Shown one piece after another: positions 48,762 to 58,166 of a DNA stretch of 64,000 nucleotides (position 1 is its first letter; each line of letters starts with the position of its first letter). The notes under the pieces are model-generated. The model worked only from the letters and a program-made list of their open reading frames with translations. It was not told the origin of the DNA and did not search any database. Both the position numbers and the translations under genes were made by a program. Source of the stretch: Massilia sp. H6 (GTDB lineage Bacteria > Pseudomonadota > Gammaproteobacteria > Burkholderiales > Burkholderiaceae_D); NCBI RefSeq assembly GCF_024802625.1, contig NZ_CP103371.1, positions 3,472,001 through 3,536,000 of the forward strand. The letters are read 5' to 3'.

Positions 48762-50612
48762 ATGGATGAACTGTTCACGAAGTACGAGCGCGAGCTCGTG
48801 ACCCTCAGGTCTTTGTGCCGGGAATACGCGCAGCGTTATCCGAAGGTCGCGGCACAACTGCAGCTTGGCGGCGAAACGTGCGACGATCCGCACGTGGCAC
48901 GGCTGATCCAGGGCGTGGCCTTGCTCAGTGCGCGCGTCGCGAAGCGCCTGGACGATTCGTACCCGCAGTTCACCGAGGCGCTGCTCAACCTCCTGTTTCC
49001 CCACTACCTGCGGCCGTTCCCGTCGTGCGCGATCGCGAGCGTGCTCGGTGCGCCGGATGGAGGTGAAAAACCCGAGGCGATGCCCGAGATGCCCCGCGGC
49101 ACCCTCCTCGAATCCGCGCAGCTGGCCGGCGTTTCGTGCACGTTCAGGACTGTGTACGACGTCAAGCCGTCGCCTGTCGTGCTGCTTGACGCGAGCTTCG
49201 ACACCGCCCTCTGCGCACCGGTCGCGACGCGCCTGCCAGAAGGCGTCACCGCCACCCTGAGTCTGAAGTTCGCGTCGGCGCGGGACGGGGAGCCGCTCTG
49301 CGCGGCGAGCGCTAGCGCCATGCGCCTGTACGCCGACGGCGATGCCTCGTTCTGCGCCGCGCTGCGCGACGCGCTGTTCATGCACACCCGCGCCGCTTAC
49401 GTGCAACTGGACGAGAAGGGGCCGTGGGAGCGATTGCCGATTGTCCCGGTCACGCCGGCCGGTTTCGCCGATGACGATGCGCTCATTCCCTTCGAAGCAC
49501 GCGCCCACACGGCCTACCGCCTGCTCGCCGAGTATTTCGCCTTCCCCGAGAAATTCAACTTCTTCGACATCGACGTCCCCGCGCTGCTGGGCCACATCCC
49601 TGCCGGGCGCACGCACTTCACGCTGCGCCTGGCGATCGCCGACATCCGTCCCGAAGGCGACAAGGCGCGGATGCTGGCAAGCCTGTCGAAACAACATCTC
49701 CTGTCCGGCTGCACGCCGGTGGTCAACCTGTTCAGTCAACCGGGTGTTCCGGTCGCCTATGACCAGCTATCGGCCGACTACCCCGTGCTCGCGCATGGCA
49801 GCCATCCGCACGCCTACGAGGTGTACTCGGTCGACCGCGTACGCATGCTGCGCCAGAACGGGGCCGGCAGGGCCGTCACGGAGTTCCGTCCCTTCTATTC
49901 GCTGCGGCATGGCGAGGAAAGCTCCATGAGCAAGGGACACTACTGGATGATGCGCCATGACGAGACACTTGCCATCTGCAGTCCGGGCCATGAGAAATCG
50001 ATCACCCTGGTCAACGCCGACTGCGAGCCGCTGGCGATCGAACGACACTTCCTTTCCATCGACCTGACCTGCACCAACCGCGACCTGCCATGCTCGCTCA
50101 AGATCGGCGTGGCTGGCGGCGACCTGTTCGTTCCCGGAACGGAGCAAAGCAGCGTGATCCGCCTGCTGCGCAGGCCGACCCGCCCGGTCCGGCTTACAAA
50201 CGCATCCGGCATGCAGTGGCGCCTGATCTCGCACCTGGCGCTCAACCACCATTTGCTGCTGCTGGAAGGCGCGGAAGGCTTGCGGGAAATGCTGGCACTG
50301 TACGACTTCGCGCCGTCGCCCGTCTCGCGCCGGCAGATCGCCGGCATCGTCACCCTCGAGCAGAGCGAGACCACCGCCTGGATGCGGCACAAGCGCGGTT
50401 CCTCCCTGATACACGGCACCGAGATCCGCCTCACGTTCGACGAAGAAGCCTACGCCGGCGCCGGCCTGCAGCTGTTCGTGCAGGTGCTCGACCAGTTCTT
50501 CGCGCTGTATGTCCAACTGAACAGCTTTGTCGAACTCGTCATCCTGTCCCGGCAAAGCGGAAAGGAACTGTTCCGATGCAAACCCCGAAGCGGACGCATG
50601 GCGCTAGTGTGA
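48762..50612 (+). CDS. tssF: Type VI secretion baseplate subunit TssF
   Basis: 616 residues, the usual length. N-terminal hallmark FTKYERELVTLRSLCREYAQRYPKVAAQL with DPHVARLIQGVALLSARVAKRLDD, and LLNLLFPHYLRPFPSCAI. The middle has FAFPEKFNFFDIDV and the end FFALYVQLNSFVELVI. It forms the baseplate wedge with TssE, TssG and TssK. Its last 37 bases overlap the start of tssG. Confidence 0.95.
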   Translation: MDELFTKYERELVTLRSLCREYAQRYPKVAAQLQLGGETCDDPHVARLIQGVALLSARVAKRLDDSYPQFTEALLNLLFPHYLRPFPSCAIASVLGAPDGGEKPEAMPEMPRGTLLESAQLAGVSCTFRTVYDVKPSPVVLLDASFDTALCAPVATRLPEGVTATLSLKFASARDGEPLCAASASAMRLYADGDASFCAALRDALFMHTRAAYVQLDEKGPWERLPIVPVTPAGFADDDALIPFEARAHTAYRLLAEYFAFPEKFNFFDIDVPALLGHIPAGRTHFTLRLAIADIRPEGDKARMLASLSKQHLLSGCTPVVNLFSQPGVPVAYDQLSADYPVLAHGSHPHAYEVYSVDRVRMLRQNGAGRAVTEFRPFYSLRHGEESSMSKGHYWMMRHDETLAICSPGHEKSITLVNADCEPLAIERHFLSIDLTCTNRDLPCSLKIGVAGGDLFVPGTEQSSVIRLLRRPTRPVRLTNASGMQWRLISHLALNHHLLLLEGAEGLREMLALYDFAPSPVSRRQIAGIVTLEQSETTAWMRHKRGSSLIHGTEIRLTFDEEAYAGAGLQLFVQVLDQFFALYVQLNSFVELVILSRQSGKELFRCKPRSGRMALV

Positions 50613-51691
50613 TCGGCCAGCTGCTTGACGAGCCGTACCGGTTCGAATTCACACAGTTGCTCAACCTGCTGCTGCGCGAACTGCGGCGCCAGGGCATTCC
50701 CTATGAGCGTGCCATGCGCGAGGTGCTGAGGTTCCAGAACAACCTGTCCCTCTCGTTCCCGGCCAGCGAAGTGCACTCGCTCGAGATCGAGCCGGACGTG
50801 CCGGACCCACTTGCCTCCCTGCGCAAGGGAGAACTGAAACGCATCCGGATCACGCCGGCATTCATCGGGCTGCTGGGGGCCGGTGGCACCCTGCCCCTGC
50901 ACGACACCGAGCGCATCGCCGCCCGCAAGGGGCATGACGGCGATGCCAGCCAGCGCGAGCTTCTGGACGTGCTGTCGAACCGCCTGGTCGGGCTGTTCTA
51001 TGAAGCCTCGGTCAAGTACCGGGTCGAGCATGGCCTCGACGTCCAGGGCCAGGACCGCCTGCTTCCGATGCTGACCGCCATGGCGGGCACGAGATCGGCA
51101 TCCGCGAGCCAGGTAAAGCAGGAGACGGTGGCCTATTTTGCAGGTCTGCTCAGAACCCGGCCGGTAGCGGCCAGCACGGTCGAACAGGTGTTGAGCGCAT
51201 ACTTTGGAATACCCATCCAGCTGGAGCAGTTGGTCGGCTGCTGGGCGCCGATCCCCGCGAACCGGCGCAGCACGCTCGGCGTCACGGCGCCGACGCTGGG
51301 CAGCAGTGCGGCGCTCGGCGTGCGCCAGTGGCGCCACGACCTGCGCGCCAGGCTGCACATCGGCCCGCTCGTTGAAGCGCAGGCAGCAGGCTTTCTTCCC
51401 GGCGGGGCGGCGCTGCGCGCCCTGGCGGAGATGGTCAGCCTGTTTGCGACGCCAGCGGTGCGTTACGAACTACGGCTGCTGCTGGCGCCTCCCTCTATCC
51501 ACCGCCTCACCTTGAGTACGAGGGCGACGCCACGCCGGCTTGGCTGGAGCACCTTCCTGACCGGAACCGAGGGCGTCGCCCGCCGTCCCGAAATCCGGTC
51601 GATGCTGCGCCTGCCGGCACGCTCGCCCACCCCCGCGCAGGGGGCGCGAACGCATCAAGCGGCAGTGAGGGCACCCGCGCCGGCCCGGTAG
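50576..51691 (+). CDS. tssG: Type VI secretion baseplate subunit TssG
   Basis: 371 residues from ATG 50576, inside the end of tssF. Family features: EPYRFEFTQLLNLLLREL, RFQNNLSLSFPASEVHSLE, FIGLLGAGGTLPLHDTERIA, VGLFYEASVKYRVEHG, and the late LRDMVSLF-like block (LRALAEMVSLFATPAVRYELRLLL). The final 30-40 residues are Pro/Arg-rich and less conserved. Converges with the broken gene at 51655. Confidence 0.93.
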   Translation: MQTPKRTHGASVIGQLLDEPYRFEFTQLLNLLLRELRRQGIPYERAMREVLRFQNNLSLSFPASEVHSLEIEPDVPDPLASLRKGELKRIRITPAFIGLLGAGGTLPLHDTERIAARKGHDGDASQRELLDVLSNRLVGLFYEASVKYRVEHGLDVQGQDRLLPMLTAMAGTRSASASQVKQETVAYFAGLLRTRPVAASTVEQVLSAYFGIPIQLEQLVGCWAPIPANRRSTLGVTAPTLGSSAALGVRQWRHDLRARLHIGPLVEAQAAGFLPGGAALRALAEMVSLFATPAVRYELRLLLAPPSIHRLTLSTRATPRRLGWSTFLTGTEGVARRPEIRSMLRLPARSPTPAQGARTHQAAVRAPAPAR

Positions 51692-52853
51692 GATCTTGGC
51701 GTGGGCATCTCGCCCTGCAACTGCTCCGCATGCACCAGCACCGGCGCGACAAAGATGAGCTTGCGCTGCTGCTTGCCGGCGCCGAAGGGCTGCATCCGGA
51801 AGTGCCCGCGGCGCCAGAGCGGCGGCACGCTGCCCCCCAAGCGCACAAGCCGGAGCGCTGGACGGCAGGAACTCGGGACCGACGGTGATTCCATCGTACA
51901 GGGACGCAGCCCTCTGCAAGAGTTTGGCGCGCTTGCGCTCACCCAGGCCGGCGGCCCAGCGCAGCGCCGCGTCGTGGTCCCGGCTCCGTCACGCGCGCCT
52001 GTTTCAAAGCCATGTAGAGGAACACCCTCACCACGTAGCTGACGGCGGCGTGCATCGGACGATGGAATTCCTCCTCCGGCTGTCCTTTGACAGCGCCAAG
52101 CACCCTGGTCAGCCATTCGCCTATCGTGCCGCTCCCCCTGTCGGTATCGCCGAGCAGCGATACATGGCCCATGTTGAGATCCTGGCGCTTGGTGGCGAAG
52201 ATGAGTTCCAGCGTCCAGCGCGGCTCCCCGGGGGCGCACGGCTCTGGAGGTGGAGTCAGGAAGCAGAATACCCCGTCGAATGCATGGTCGGCAGCCTGCG
52301 CGGCCGGCACCTTCAGGTAGCGCATCGCCGTTTCTCCAAAGCGCAGATACTGCGCTCGGTAGGGCGGCGCCACCATGCTCATCGGCAGGCTGAGATCCAC
52401 ATCCGAGTTCGTCAGCAGCGTTTCCAGTGCCGGCGTGGCCTCGATCACCATCCCCTTTTGAAAATGGTATTTCAGGTTCACGCTGATCGCGACCGCGAGC
52501 CTTTGCAGCTCCTCGGCGAACATCCCGGCCATCGCGCCGGATAGCGGGCGTTCGGGACGCGCGTGTTCGAACTGCCGGAGAATGTCCGTCCTGATCTGCC
52601 TGCACAGCGTGCCCGGATCTTGCCAGCGGCGCCAGACCTCAAGGGTTTCGAGTGCCCGCGTCCAGGCCTCGATTGCGCCTTGATGTCGAAACTGAACCGG
52701 GTAAGGCCGTCCGAACAGATATGTCACCTGACTGCAGTTGATCGCCGGACCGAGGTCGATCGGTTCGTCATCCGGCCGCACCTGCTTTCCACGCGCGGCG
52801 GTGGCATCGCTTCGGGCCAATCCTCGTCCCTGTCGTCTCAGTTTTTTCAGCAT
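51655..52853 (-). pseudogene. T6SS-linked gene of unknown function broken by two frameshifts
   Basis: From ATG 52853 the frame runs about 300 codons (DLGPAINCSQVTYLFGRP, FAEELQRLAVAISVNLKYHF, MYLKVPAAQAADHAFDG-like region, TLELIFATKRQDLNMGHVSL) and stops at 51939. Coding-type sequence continues in a second frame (DAALRWAAGLGERKRAKLLQ, ASLYDGITVGPEFLP) from about 51990 to 51860, then in a third frame (RLVRLGGSVPPLWRRGHFRM, KLIFVAPVLVHAEQLQGEMP) to a stop at 51655. Joined, the product would be about 400 residues. I do not recognise the family. Either the gene is dead or the indels are sequencing errors in GC-rich DNA. Confidence 0.65.
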
Positions 52854-53005
52854 GTCGGGTCCGCCTGGGAATTCGAAGTAGACACCCAGGAAACTGTAGA
52901 CATGGCTCAGGGAAAGACATTGATGCCGATCAATTTCAGCACAGCGAGCTCAAGCTAATTTAAGCGTTGGATTTTTTCATTTCGAGCAAGCATCGGAGGC
53001 AATCA

Positions 53006-55699
53006 GTGGGCGACATCCAGGCAATCGCGGCCGGCGCCGCGCGGTCGGCGTTCAGCGGACAGTCGCAGCACAAGCGGCTCATGCGCCTGGATTTTCCGTT
53101 CGATGATGGCCCGCCGGCGATCCTGCTTCCCAACAAGCTGGTCGCCCATGAGGAAGTCTCGCGCGGCTACCGTTACGTGATCGAGCTGCTGTCGGACGAT
53201 GCGCAAGTCCCGTTGAAGATCATCATGGGAAAAATGGTGACGATTTCCCTGGTGCGCCAGGACGGCTCGCTGCGCTACTTCAACGGCTATGTCACCGAGT
53301 TTCGTTTTCTCCGCAGCGACGGCGGCTTCGCCTTCTTCGAGATGGTGCTGGAACCCTGGCTCGCCTTCGCGCGGCTGCGCAAGAACAGCGTGTCCTTCCA
53401 CCACAAAAGCGTGCGCGAGATCACAGAGGACACCCTGAAGCACTACCCCCAGGCCAACTGGACCATGCTCATGGTCGAGGAAGACGCGCGCCTGACGGTG
53501 GCCAACCAGTACAACGAAACCGACTACAACCACCTGTACCGCCGCTGGGAAGCGCTCGGCCTGTTCTACTATTACGAGCACCGTTTCGACGGCCACAAGC
53601 TCGTACTGTCCGATATGAGCTTGCTGGCCGAGCCGATCGACGCCACCCGCCATGACGACGAGGACGTCATCCCCTTTCGCGACAAGGGCGGCTCGCTCGA
53701 GGACGATGGCATCCGCGAATGGGTGGCCATCCGGCGTCTCGGTTCGGGCCAGACCACCCTGGTCAGCACCAACTACAAGAACCCTGGCGCGCAGCACGCC
53801 GGCTTCGATTCGGCTAACCGCCAAGGCGACATATTCCCCTACGAGGTCTACGAGGACACTGGCGCATATGGCTTTCGCATGCGCAGCGACGGAGAACAAC
53901 TGGCGGCGCGGCGCATGGTCGAGCGGGACAAGGATACGCAGACCTTCGAGGCCGTGGGCAACGACAGGAGTGTGCTGCCCGGCCGCGTCTTCAAGCTCGG
54001 CGGCCATGTCAGCGGCGAGCCGCGCTCGCTCGAGTACGATCCCGAACCGCGCGCCTGTATCGACGACCGCGACTACCTGATCCTGTCCGTCGACCACGAG
54101 GCCAGCAACAACTACCAGGCCGGCCCGGGCGCGCCTTCGCACTACGAAAACCGTTTTACCTGCGTGCGCAAGGACATCCGCTGGCGCCCTGGCCTTGGGT
54201 TCAACAGCGAACCCGGCATCTACACGGGCCTGCACACGGCCACCGTGGTCGGCCCGGCTGGCGCCGAGATCCACACGGACGGCTACGGGCGCGTCAAGCT
54301 GCAGTTCCACTGGGACCGGCTCGGCAAGTACGACGAGAACAGCTCGCCGTGGATTCGCGTGATGACGCCGGCCGCCGGCCACGAGTTCGGGCAGATCCGC
54401 CTGCCGCGCGTTGGCGAGGAAGTGGCCGTGGTCTACCCCAACGGGAACATCGACCACCCGCTTATCCTCGGCGCTGTCTACAACGGCAACCACATGCCGC
54501 CTTGGTCGCTGCCGAAACAGCAGTCGCTCGCCGGCCTGCGCAGCCGCGAGCTCGGCGGCGGCAAGCGCGGCAACCACCTGATCCTGGACGACACCAAGGA
54601 ACAGATCCAGGCACAGCTGAAAAGCGATCATCTTGCGAGCCAGCTCAGCCTCGGGCACATCACGCGCATCGAGGACACGAGCGGGCGCAAGGACGCGCGC
54701 GGCGAAGGCTGGGAACTGCGCACCGACGGGCACGGCGTGGCGCGCGCCGCCAGGGGGCTCCTGATCACGACCGAGGCGCGCCAGGCGGCGCGCGGGCCGA
54801 TCAAGGACATGGGCGAGACGACGCATCGGCTCACCCTCGCCGCCGAACAGCATCAACTGCTGGCGGAGATCGCGCACAAGAACGGCGCGCAGGAGCCGGC
54901 CGACAACCAGGATGCCGTCGCCTCGCTCCTGCAGGCGCAGAACGACGCGGTCCAGGGGACGGCGTCCACGGCGGGAGGGTTTCCCGAGCTGGTCAAACCG
55001 CACCTGGTGCTGGCCAGCCCCGCCGGCATCGCGACGACGACCGCTGGCGACACCCATATCGCCAGCGACCGCCACACGGCTCTCACGACCGGCAAAAGCC
55101 TGTCCCTGGTCGCCGGCAAGCACTTCTTTGCCAGCATCCGCCAGTCGTTCCGGCTATTCGTCCAGAAGGCCGGCATGAAGATGGTGGCTGCCGCCGGTGA
55201 CATCGACATCCAGGCGCTGACCGACAACATCAAGCTGCTAGCGAAGCTGGACATCACGCAAACGGCCAACCGGATCACGATCAGCGCCAAGGAAGAAGTC
55301 GTCATCAACGGTGGCGGCAGCTACGCGAAGTTTGCCGCCGGTGGCATCGAACAAGGCACCAATGGCAACTTCGTCGCCCATGCCGCCTCGCATAGCTTTC
55401 TTGGTGCAAAGAGCATGAACGTTGCTGCTGCAATGGCCGCAGCGAGATTCGGGTCGTCGACCGCTAGCGAACAGACGCTCAGTGACCTCACCGACAGCTT
55501 GACTTGGGTCGAGTTCAAGCTTGTCAACGAGAGTGGCCCAATCCCAAACGAGTCCTACGTCCTTACTGACCCCGGCGGTACTCAGCACACTGGAAATGTC
55601 GATGATCAAGGACGTGCCCGTATCGATCAGATTCCCGCCGGGCAATGCAAAATCGAATTCCCCAATCTTGGGTATTCGTACGAAGCTTCAACGAACTGA
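53006..55699 (+). CDS. vgrG: Type VI secretion spike protein VgrG with C-terminal extension
   Basis: 897 residues from GTG 53006, supported by GGAGG six bases before; the longer frame begins with an unsupported TTG at 52967. N-terminal gp27-like ring (RLMRLDFPFDDGPP..LLPNKLVAHEEVSRGYRYVIELLS), gp5 OB-fold and beta-helix region (GPAGAEIHTDGYGRVKLQFHWDRLG, SSPWIRVMTPAAGHEFGQIRLPRVGEEV), then a DUF2345 domain (about 555-770). After it comes an extension (about 830-897: EFKLVNESGPIPNESYVLTD ... QIPAGQCKIEFPNLGY) resembling a transthyretin/Ig-like domain that often docks cargo effectors. The putative effector gene follows 32 bases later. Confidence 0.93.
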   Translation: MGDIQAIAAGAARSAFSGQSQHKRLMRLDFPFDDGPPAILLPNKLVAHEEVSRGYRYVIELLSDDAQVPLKIIMGKMVTISLVRQDGSLRYFNGYVTEFRFLRSDGGFAFFEMVLEPWLAFARLRKNSVSFHHKSVREITEDTLKHYPQANWTMLMVEEDARLTVANQYNETDYNHLYRRWEALGLFYYYEHRFDGHKLVLSDMSLLAEPIDATRHDDEDVIPFRDKGGSLEDDGIREWVAIRRLGSGQTTLVSTNYKNPGAQHAGFDSANRQGDIFPYEVYEDTGAYGFRMRSDGEQLAARRMVERDKDTQTFEAVGNDRSVLPGRVFKLGGHVSGEPRSLEYDPEPRACIDDRDYLILSVDHEASNNYQAGPGAPSHYENRFTCVRKDIRWRPGLGFNSEPGIYTGLHTATVVGPAGAEIHTDGYGRVKLQFHWDRLGKYDENSSPWIRVMTPAAGHEFGQIRLPRVGEEVAVVYPNGNIDHPLILGAVYNGNHMPPWSLPKQQSLAGLRSRELGGGKRGNHLILDDTKEQIQAQLKSDHLASQLSLGHITRIEDTSGRKDARGEGWELRTDGHGVARAARGLLITTEARQAARGPIKDMGETTHRLTLAAEQHQLLAEIAHKNGAQEPADNQDAVASLLQAQNDAVQGTASTAGGFPELVKPHLVLASPAGIATTTAGDTHIASDRHTALTTGKSLSLVAGKHFFASIRQSFRLFVQKAGMKMVAAAGDIDIQALTDNIKLLAKLDITQTANRITISAKEEVVINGGGSYAKFAAGGIEQGTNGNFVAHAASHSFLGAKSMNVAAAMAAARFGSSTASEQTLSDLTDSLTWVEFKLVNESGPIPNESYVLTDPGGTQHTGNVDDQGRARIDQIPAGQCKIEFPNLGYSYEASTN

Positions 55700-55731
55700 A
55701 ACACGCCCTTTTACTTTCGAGGACGCTGATC

Positions 55732-56415
55732 GTGCCCATAATAAACGCAACCACGAAGAGCACTAAAGATGGTCTGGGCATCGCAACCAAACAAACTACG
55801 ACGATACAGGTGCAGTCGCCCACAATCGAGATTCTGATCGGCGGCCCTTACCAATCGAATGGCAAAGAACACCCATACGGGCATGTCGCACTCAGGGTAG
55901 TCACTCCTACCGATGAGCATGTGTATGATTTTGGAAGATATAACGGCGAGACCGGTCCTTATGGCCAAGGCAGACTTCGGGTCTGGACGACCTTAAAAAA
56001 ATATATTGCGGGTGAAAATGCGACTGGCCGCATGACCACTAGCTTCGCTTATCATGTTCCCGCCGCTTCAGCAGCCAATGTGAACGCGCATTTCAAATCT
56101 CTCATCGGCAATCGTCCGGTCTTGAAAGCGTATGGGGACTACATGAAGGAATATCGTCTAGCCGAGGATTACCATGCGCTGAACAATAATTGTGCAACTA
56201 CCGCGATGGCAGGCGCGCGTGTAGCGATCCGCGATCTTGATTTTGACGTGCCAAAATTTAACAAAGGCGAAGGCATGAGCGGCGCGGAGCAGTTCGCTGC
56301 GAAGGTAGCCGGATGGCCATCCCGTATCTTCATGCCGGCGGATCTGAAAAAAATGCTAGAGAGCAACCCTCACCGCCGACCCAATAAGGTGGAAAAATTC
56401 GGTGGCGCAAAATGA
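55732..56415 (+). CDS. Putative T6SS effector with permuted-papain-like (NlpC/P60-type) active site
   Basis: 227 residues from GTG 55732, which has GAGGA 8 bases upstream; an ATG at 55645 lies inside vgrG and is less likely. I do not recognise a named family. A conserved-looking His sits in PYGHVALRV (His51), and about 100 residues later YHALNNNCATTAMAGARV places Cys154 after Asn-Asn. This His-before-Cys order with NNC is typical of circularly permuted papain/NlpC-P60 enzymes (amidases, acyltransferases). It starts just after vgrG and overlaps the next gene by four bases, as effector and immunity genes do. No signal peptide. Base composition is AT-richer than the T6SS genes. Cell-wall amidase activity is an inference. 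Confidence 0.6.
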   Translation: MPIINATTKSTKDGLGIATKQTTTIQVQSPTIEILIGGPYQSNGKEHPYGHVALRVVTPTDEHVYDFGRYNGETGPYGQGRLRVWTTLKKYIAGENATGRMTTSFAYHVPAASAANVNAHFKSLIGNRPVLKAYGDYMKEYRLAEDYHALNNNCATTAMAGARVAIRDLDFDVPKFNKGEGMSGAEQFAAKVAGWPSRIFMPADLKKMLESNPHRRPNKVEKFGGAK

Positions 56416-56846
56416 ACAAGAAAATTCTTCTAACTAGTGGAATAACCCTGCTCGTCATCGCGGGAATTTCAACGCTTTTTCTTTGGAACAAAACCATGAA
56501 TAACAAACCTATGTACCGCCTCGCAGAACCAATGCTCATCGCCACTAGCAAAGGGGAACCGTATTACATGATTCCGGCGAATACAGTTCTTCATTTCAAA
56601 GAAGGGTTCGCAGAGGGGCATCAACTCTACACGATTGAAGTGTTTTACAAGGGGCAGCTCCCCGCCGAGCAAATGTCTTCATCTGCTTCAACCGAGTCGA
56701 CTTGGCTCTATCAGCTTGATGCGGACGATGTAACGAAGGTTTTAAACCAATACCCTTTATCGAAGGACGATCTTGTACAAATACTAAAAGCCAGGAAAAT
56801 GACGCGCGACGATCTCGCACAAATCGTCCGCGAGTGGAAAGACTAA
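56412..56846 (+). CDS. Putative immunity protein, membrane-anchored
   Basis: 144 residues. One N-terminal membrane segment (about 4-25, ILLTSGITLLVIAGISTLFLW) leaves the rest in the periplasm, which fits neutralising a periplasmic effector. ATGA overlap with the upstream effector gene implies coupled translation. The C-terminal third is helical and repeats a pattern (YPLSKDDLVQILKARKMTRDDLAQIVREW). No family recognised. The low-GC codon use matches the effector gene. Confidence 0.55.
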   Translation: MNKKILLTSGITLLVIAGISTLFLWNKTMNNKPMYRLAEPMLIATSKGEPYYMIPANTVLHFKEGFAEGHQLYTIEVFYKGQLPAEQMSSSASTESTWLYQLDADDVTKVLNQYPLSKDDLVQILKARKMTRDDLAQIVREWKD

Positions 56847-57858
56847 CGAACGCGAATCGGGTAAATGTCAAGACCCGCTTGGTTATAGACGCGTTTAACG
56901 AATAATTCCGGCTTTTTATCGTGCCATTTTTTCAGAGCCTGGATCGGCGTTTGGTGTTCGATGGCGCGCTGTGGGATGCTGTTGTTGTAGATTTTGAGGT
57001 AGTTGCGCAGCGTCGATTCAAGCTCGGCAGCAGAGCAAGAACGCGTCTGTCCAACGATCTCGCTGATGCGGCCATTGAAGCGCTCCACAATGCCGTTGGT
57101 TTGTGGATGGCGCGGTGGAATCAGCCGGTGTTCGATCGCCAGGGTTTTGCAGAGAACGTCGAAGGCGTGCTTGCCGGACGGGATGCGGTCGCCAGTGATG
57201 GGGTCTTTTTTCTTGCTGGTAAAGCGGTCGGTAAACTGACTGCCGTTGTCGGTCAATAGTTTGACGATCTTGATCGGGCAGGCGTTTTTCACCTTGAGCA
57301 AGAAGTCGGTGCTGCTGCTGTCAGACTGGTCGGCATAGATGTCCATGAAGACCCACCGGGTTGCGCGATCGATCGCGACGAACAAGTAGCGCCGAGATGT
57401 CTCGTCCGGCATCTGCGGCAAGTATTTGATATCGATGTGGAGATAGCCGGTTCGTAATCCTTGAATGTTTTCTTGATCGCTGGCTGCTCGACCTCCAAGG
57501 CTGGAACCAGATCGCGCAAGTCCGAGACGCCGTGACGGCGCAGGCAACGGCCCAGACCGGCACGAGAGACGGCCGGGTTGATGAATTCGCGAGTTACCGT
57601 GAGCAGATCGTCGGTGGCCAGCAGAAGCGTTTTACGCAGCTCAACAACGATGAGTTCCTGCTCCGGTGTCAGCGTGGTGTTCATCGTCTTGGGGCAGTGC
57701 GAACCATCAAGCGGCGTTGCGCGATCTTGCCACTTCCGGATCGTCTGCCGCGTGACGTTGTAGATCCTTGCTAGCTCTGCCTGGGGCAGCTTGGAGTTCT
57801 TGATTTCTTCACGAATCAGGTGAGTCGTTCGCGCTTGGCTGTGCAGGGCTTGGGTCAT
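56843..57858 (-). pseudogene. IS481-type transposase, copy 1 (single-base frameshift)
   Basis: From ATG 57858: HTH part (AELARIYNVTRQTIRKWQDR), then a frameshift near 57447-57450, then the DDE part (YLHIDIKYLPQMPDE, KLLTDNGSQFTDRF, HPQTNGIVERFNGRISEIVG). Comparison with copy 2 shows one missing G (CCGG here, CCGGG there) at FKDYEP/GYLH. Restoring it gives a normal 338-residue protein with all three acidic residues. The stop overlaps the last codons of the immunity gene. Confidence 0.82.
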
Positions 57859-57941
57859 GAGTTCAGCAATGGCTTGTCGGTGGTTAGCAGTGTACGCAAA
57901 ACGCGTCTGGCCTTGAAGAGTGGCCAGCTACGGATGGGTAC

Positions 57942-58166
57942 ATGATCCCACGAGTCGAAACACTTACGCTGCAGCCCCCAGCGGCGCCGGGCGACGAAAC
58001 GGTTCCTGCCGCCCGCTCCGCCAGACTGATTGCCGGGAAATTATTCGTGCATGGCGAGACCAGGGGTAAGAGCTACGAACACCAGAACAGTTATGCCGAC
58101 CGCGACGTATTGGCGTCCCTGTTGTACTCGATTGTTCAAATCGCCAAGACAGCGAAATGGGAGTGA
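57942..58166 (+). pseudogene. C-terminal stub of a Tle-type (lipase) T6SS effector
   Basis: 74 codons. Contains PGDETVPAARSARL (17-30) and GKSYEHQNSYADRDVLASLLYSIVQIA, the C-terminal signature of T6SS phospholipase/lipase effectors (Tle3-like and related): the acid-loop region GD.TVP and the catalytic-His region YEHQNSY (His47). The nucleophile GxSxG domain is missing; the 5' part was evidently lost on insertion of the adjacent IS481-type element. The start codon used here is only the first in-frame ATG, not a real one. It overlaps the immunity gene downstream. Confidence 0.65.

Noticed and set aside
53003..55123. 706-codon minus-strand frame over vgrG
   Set aside because: Antisense shadow; VgrG on the plus strand is complete and recognisable.
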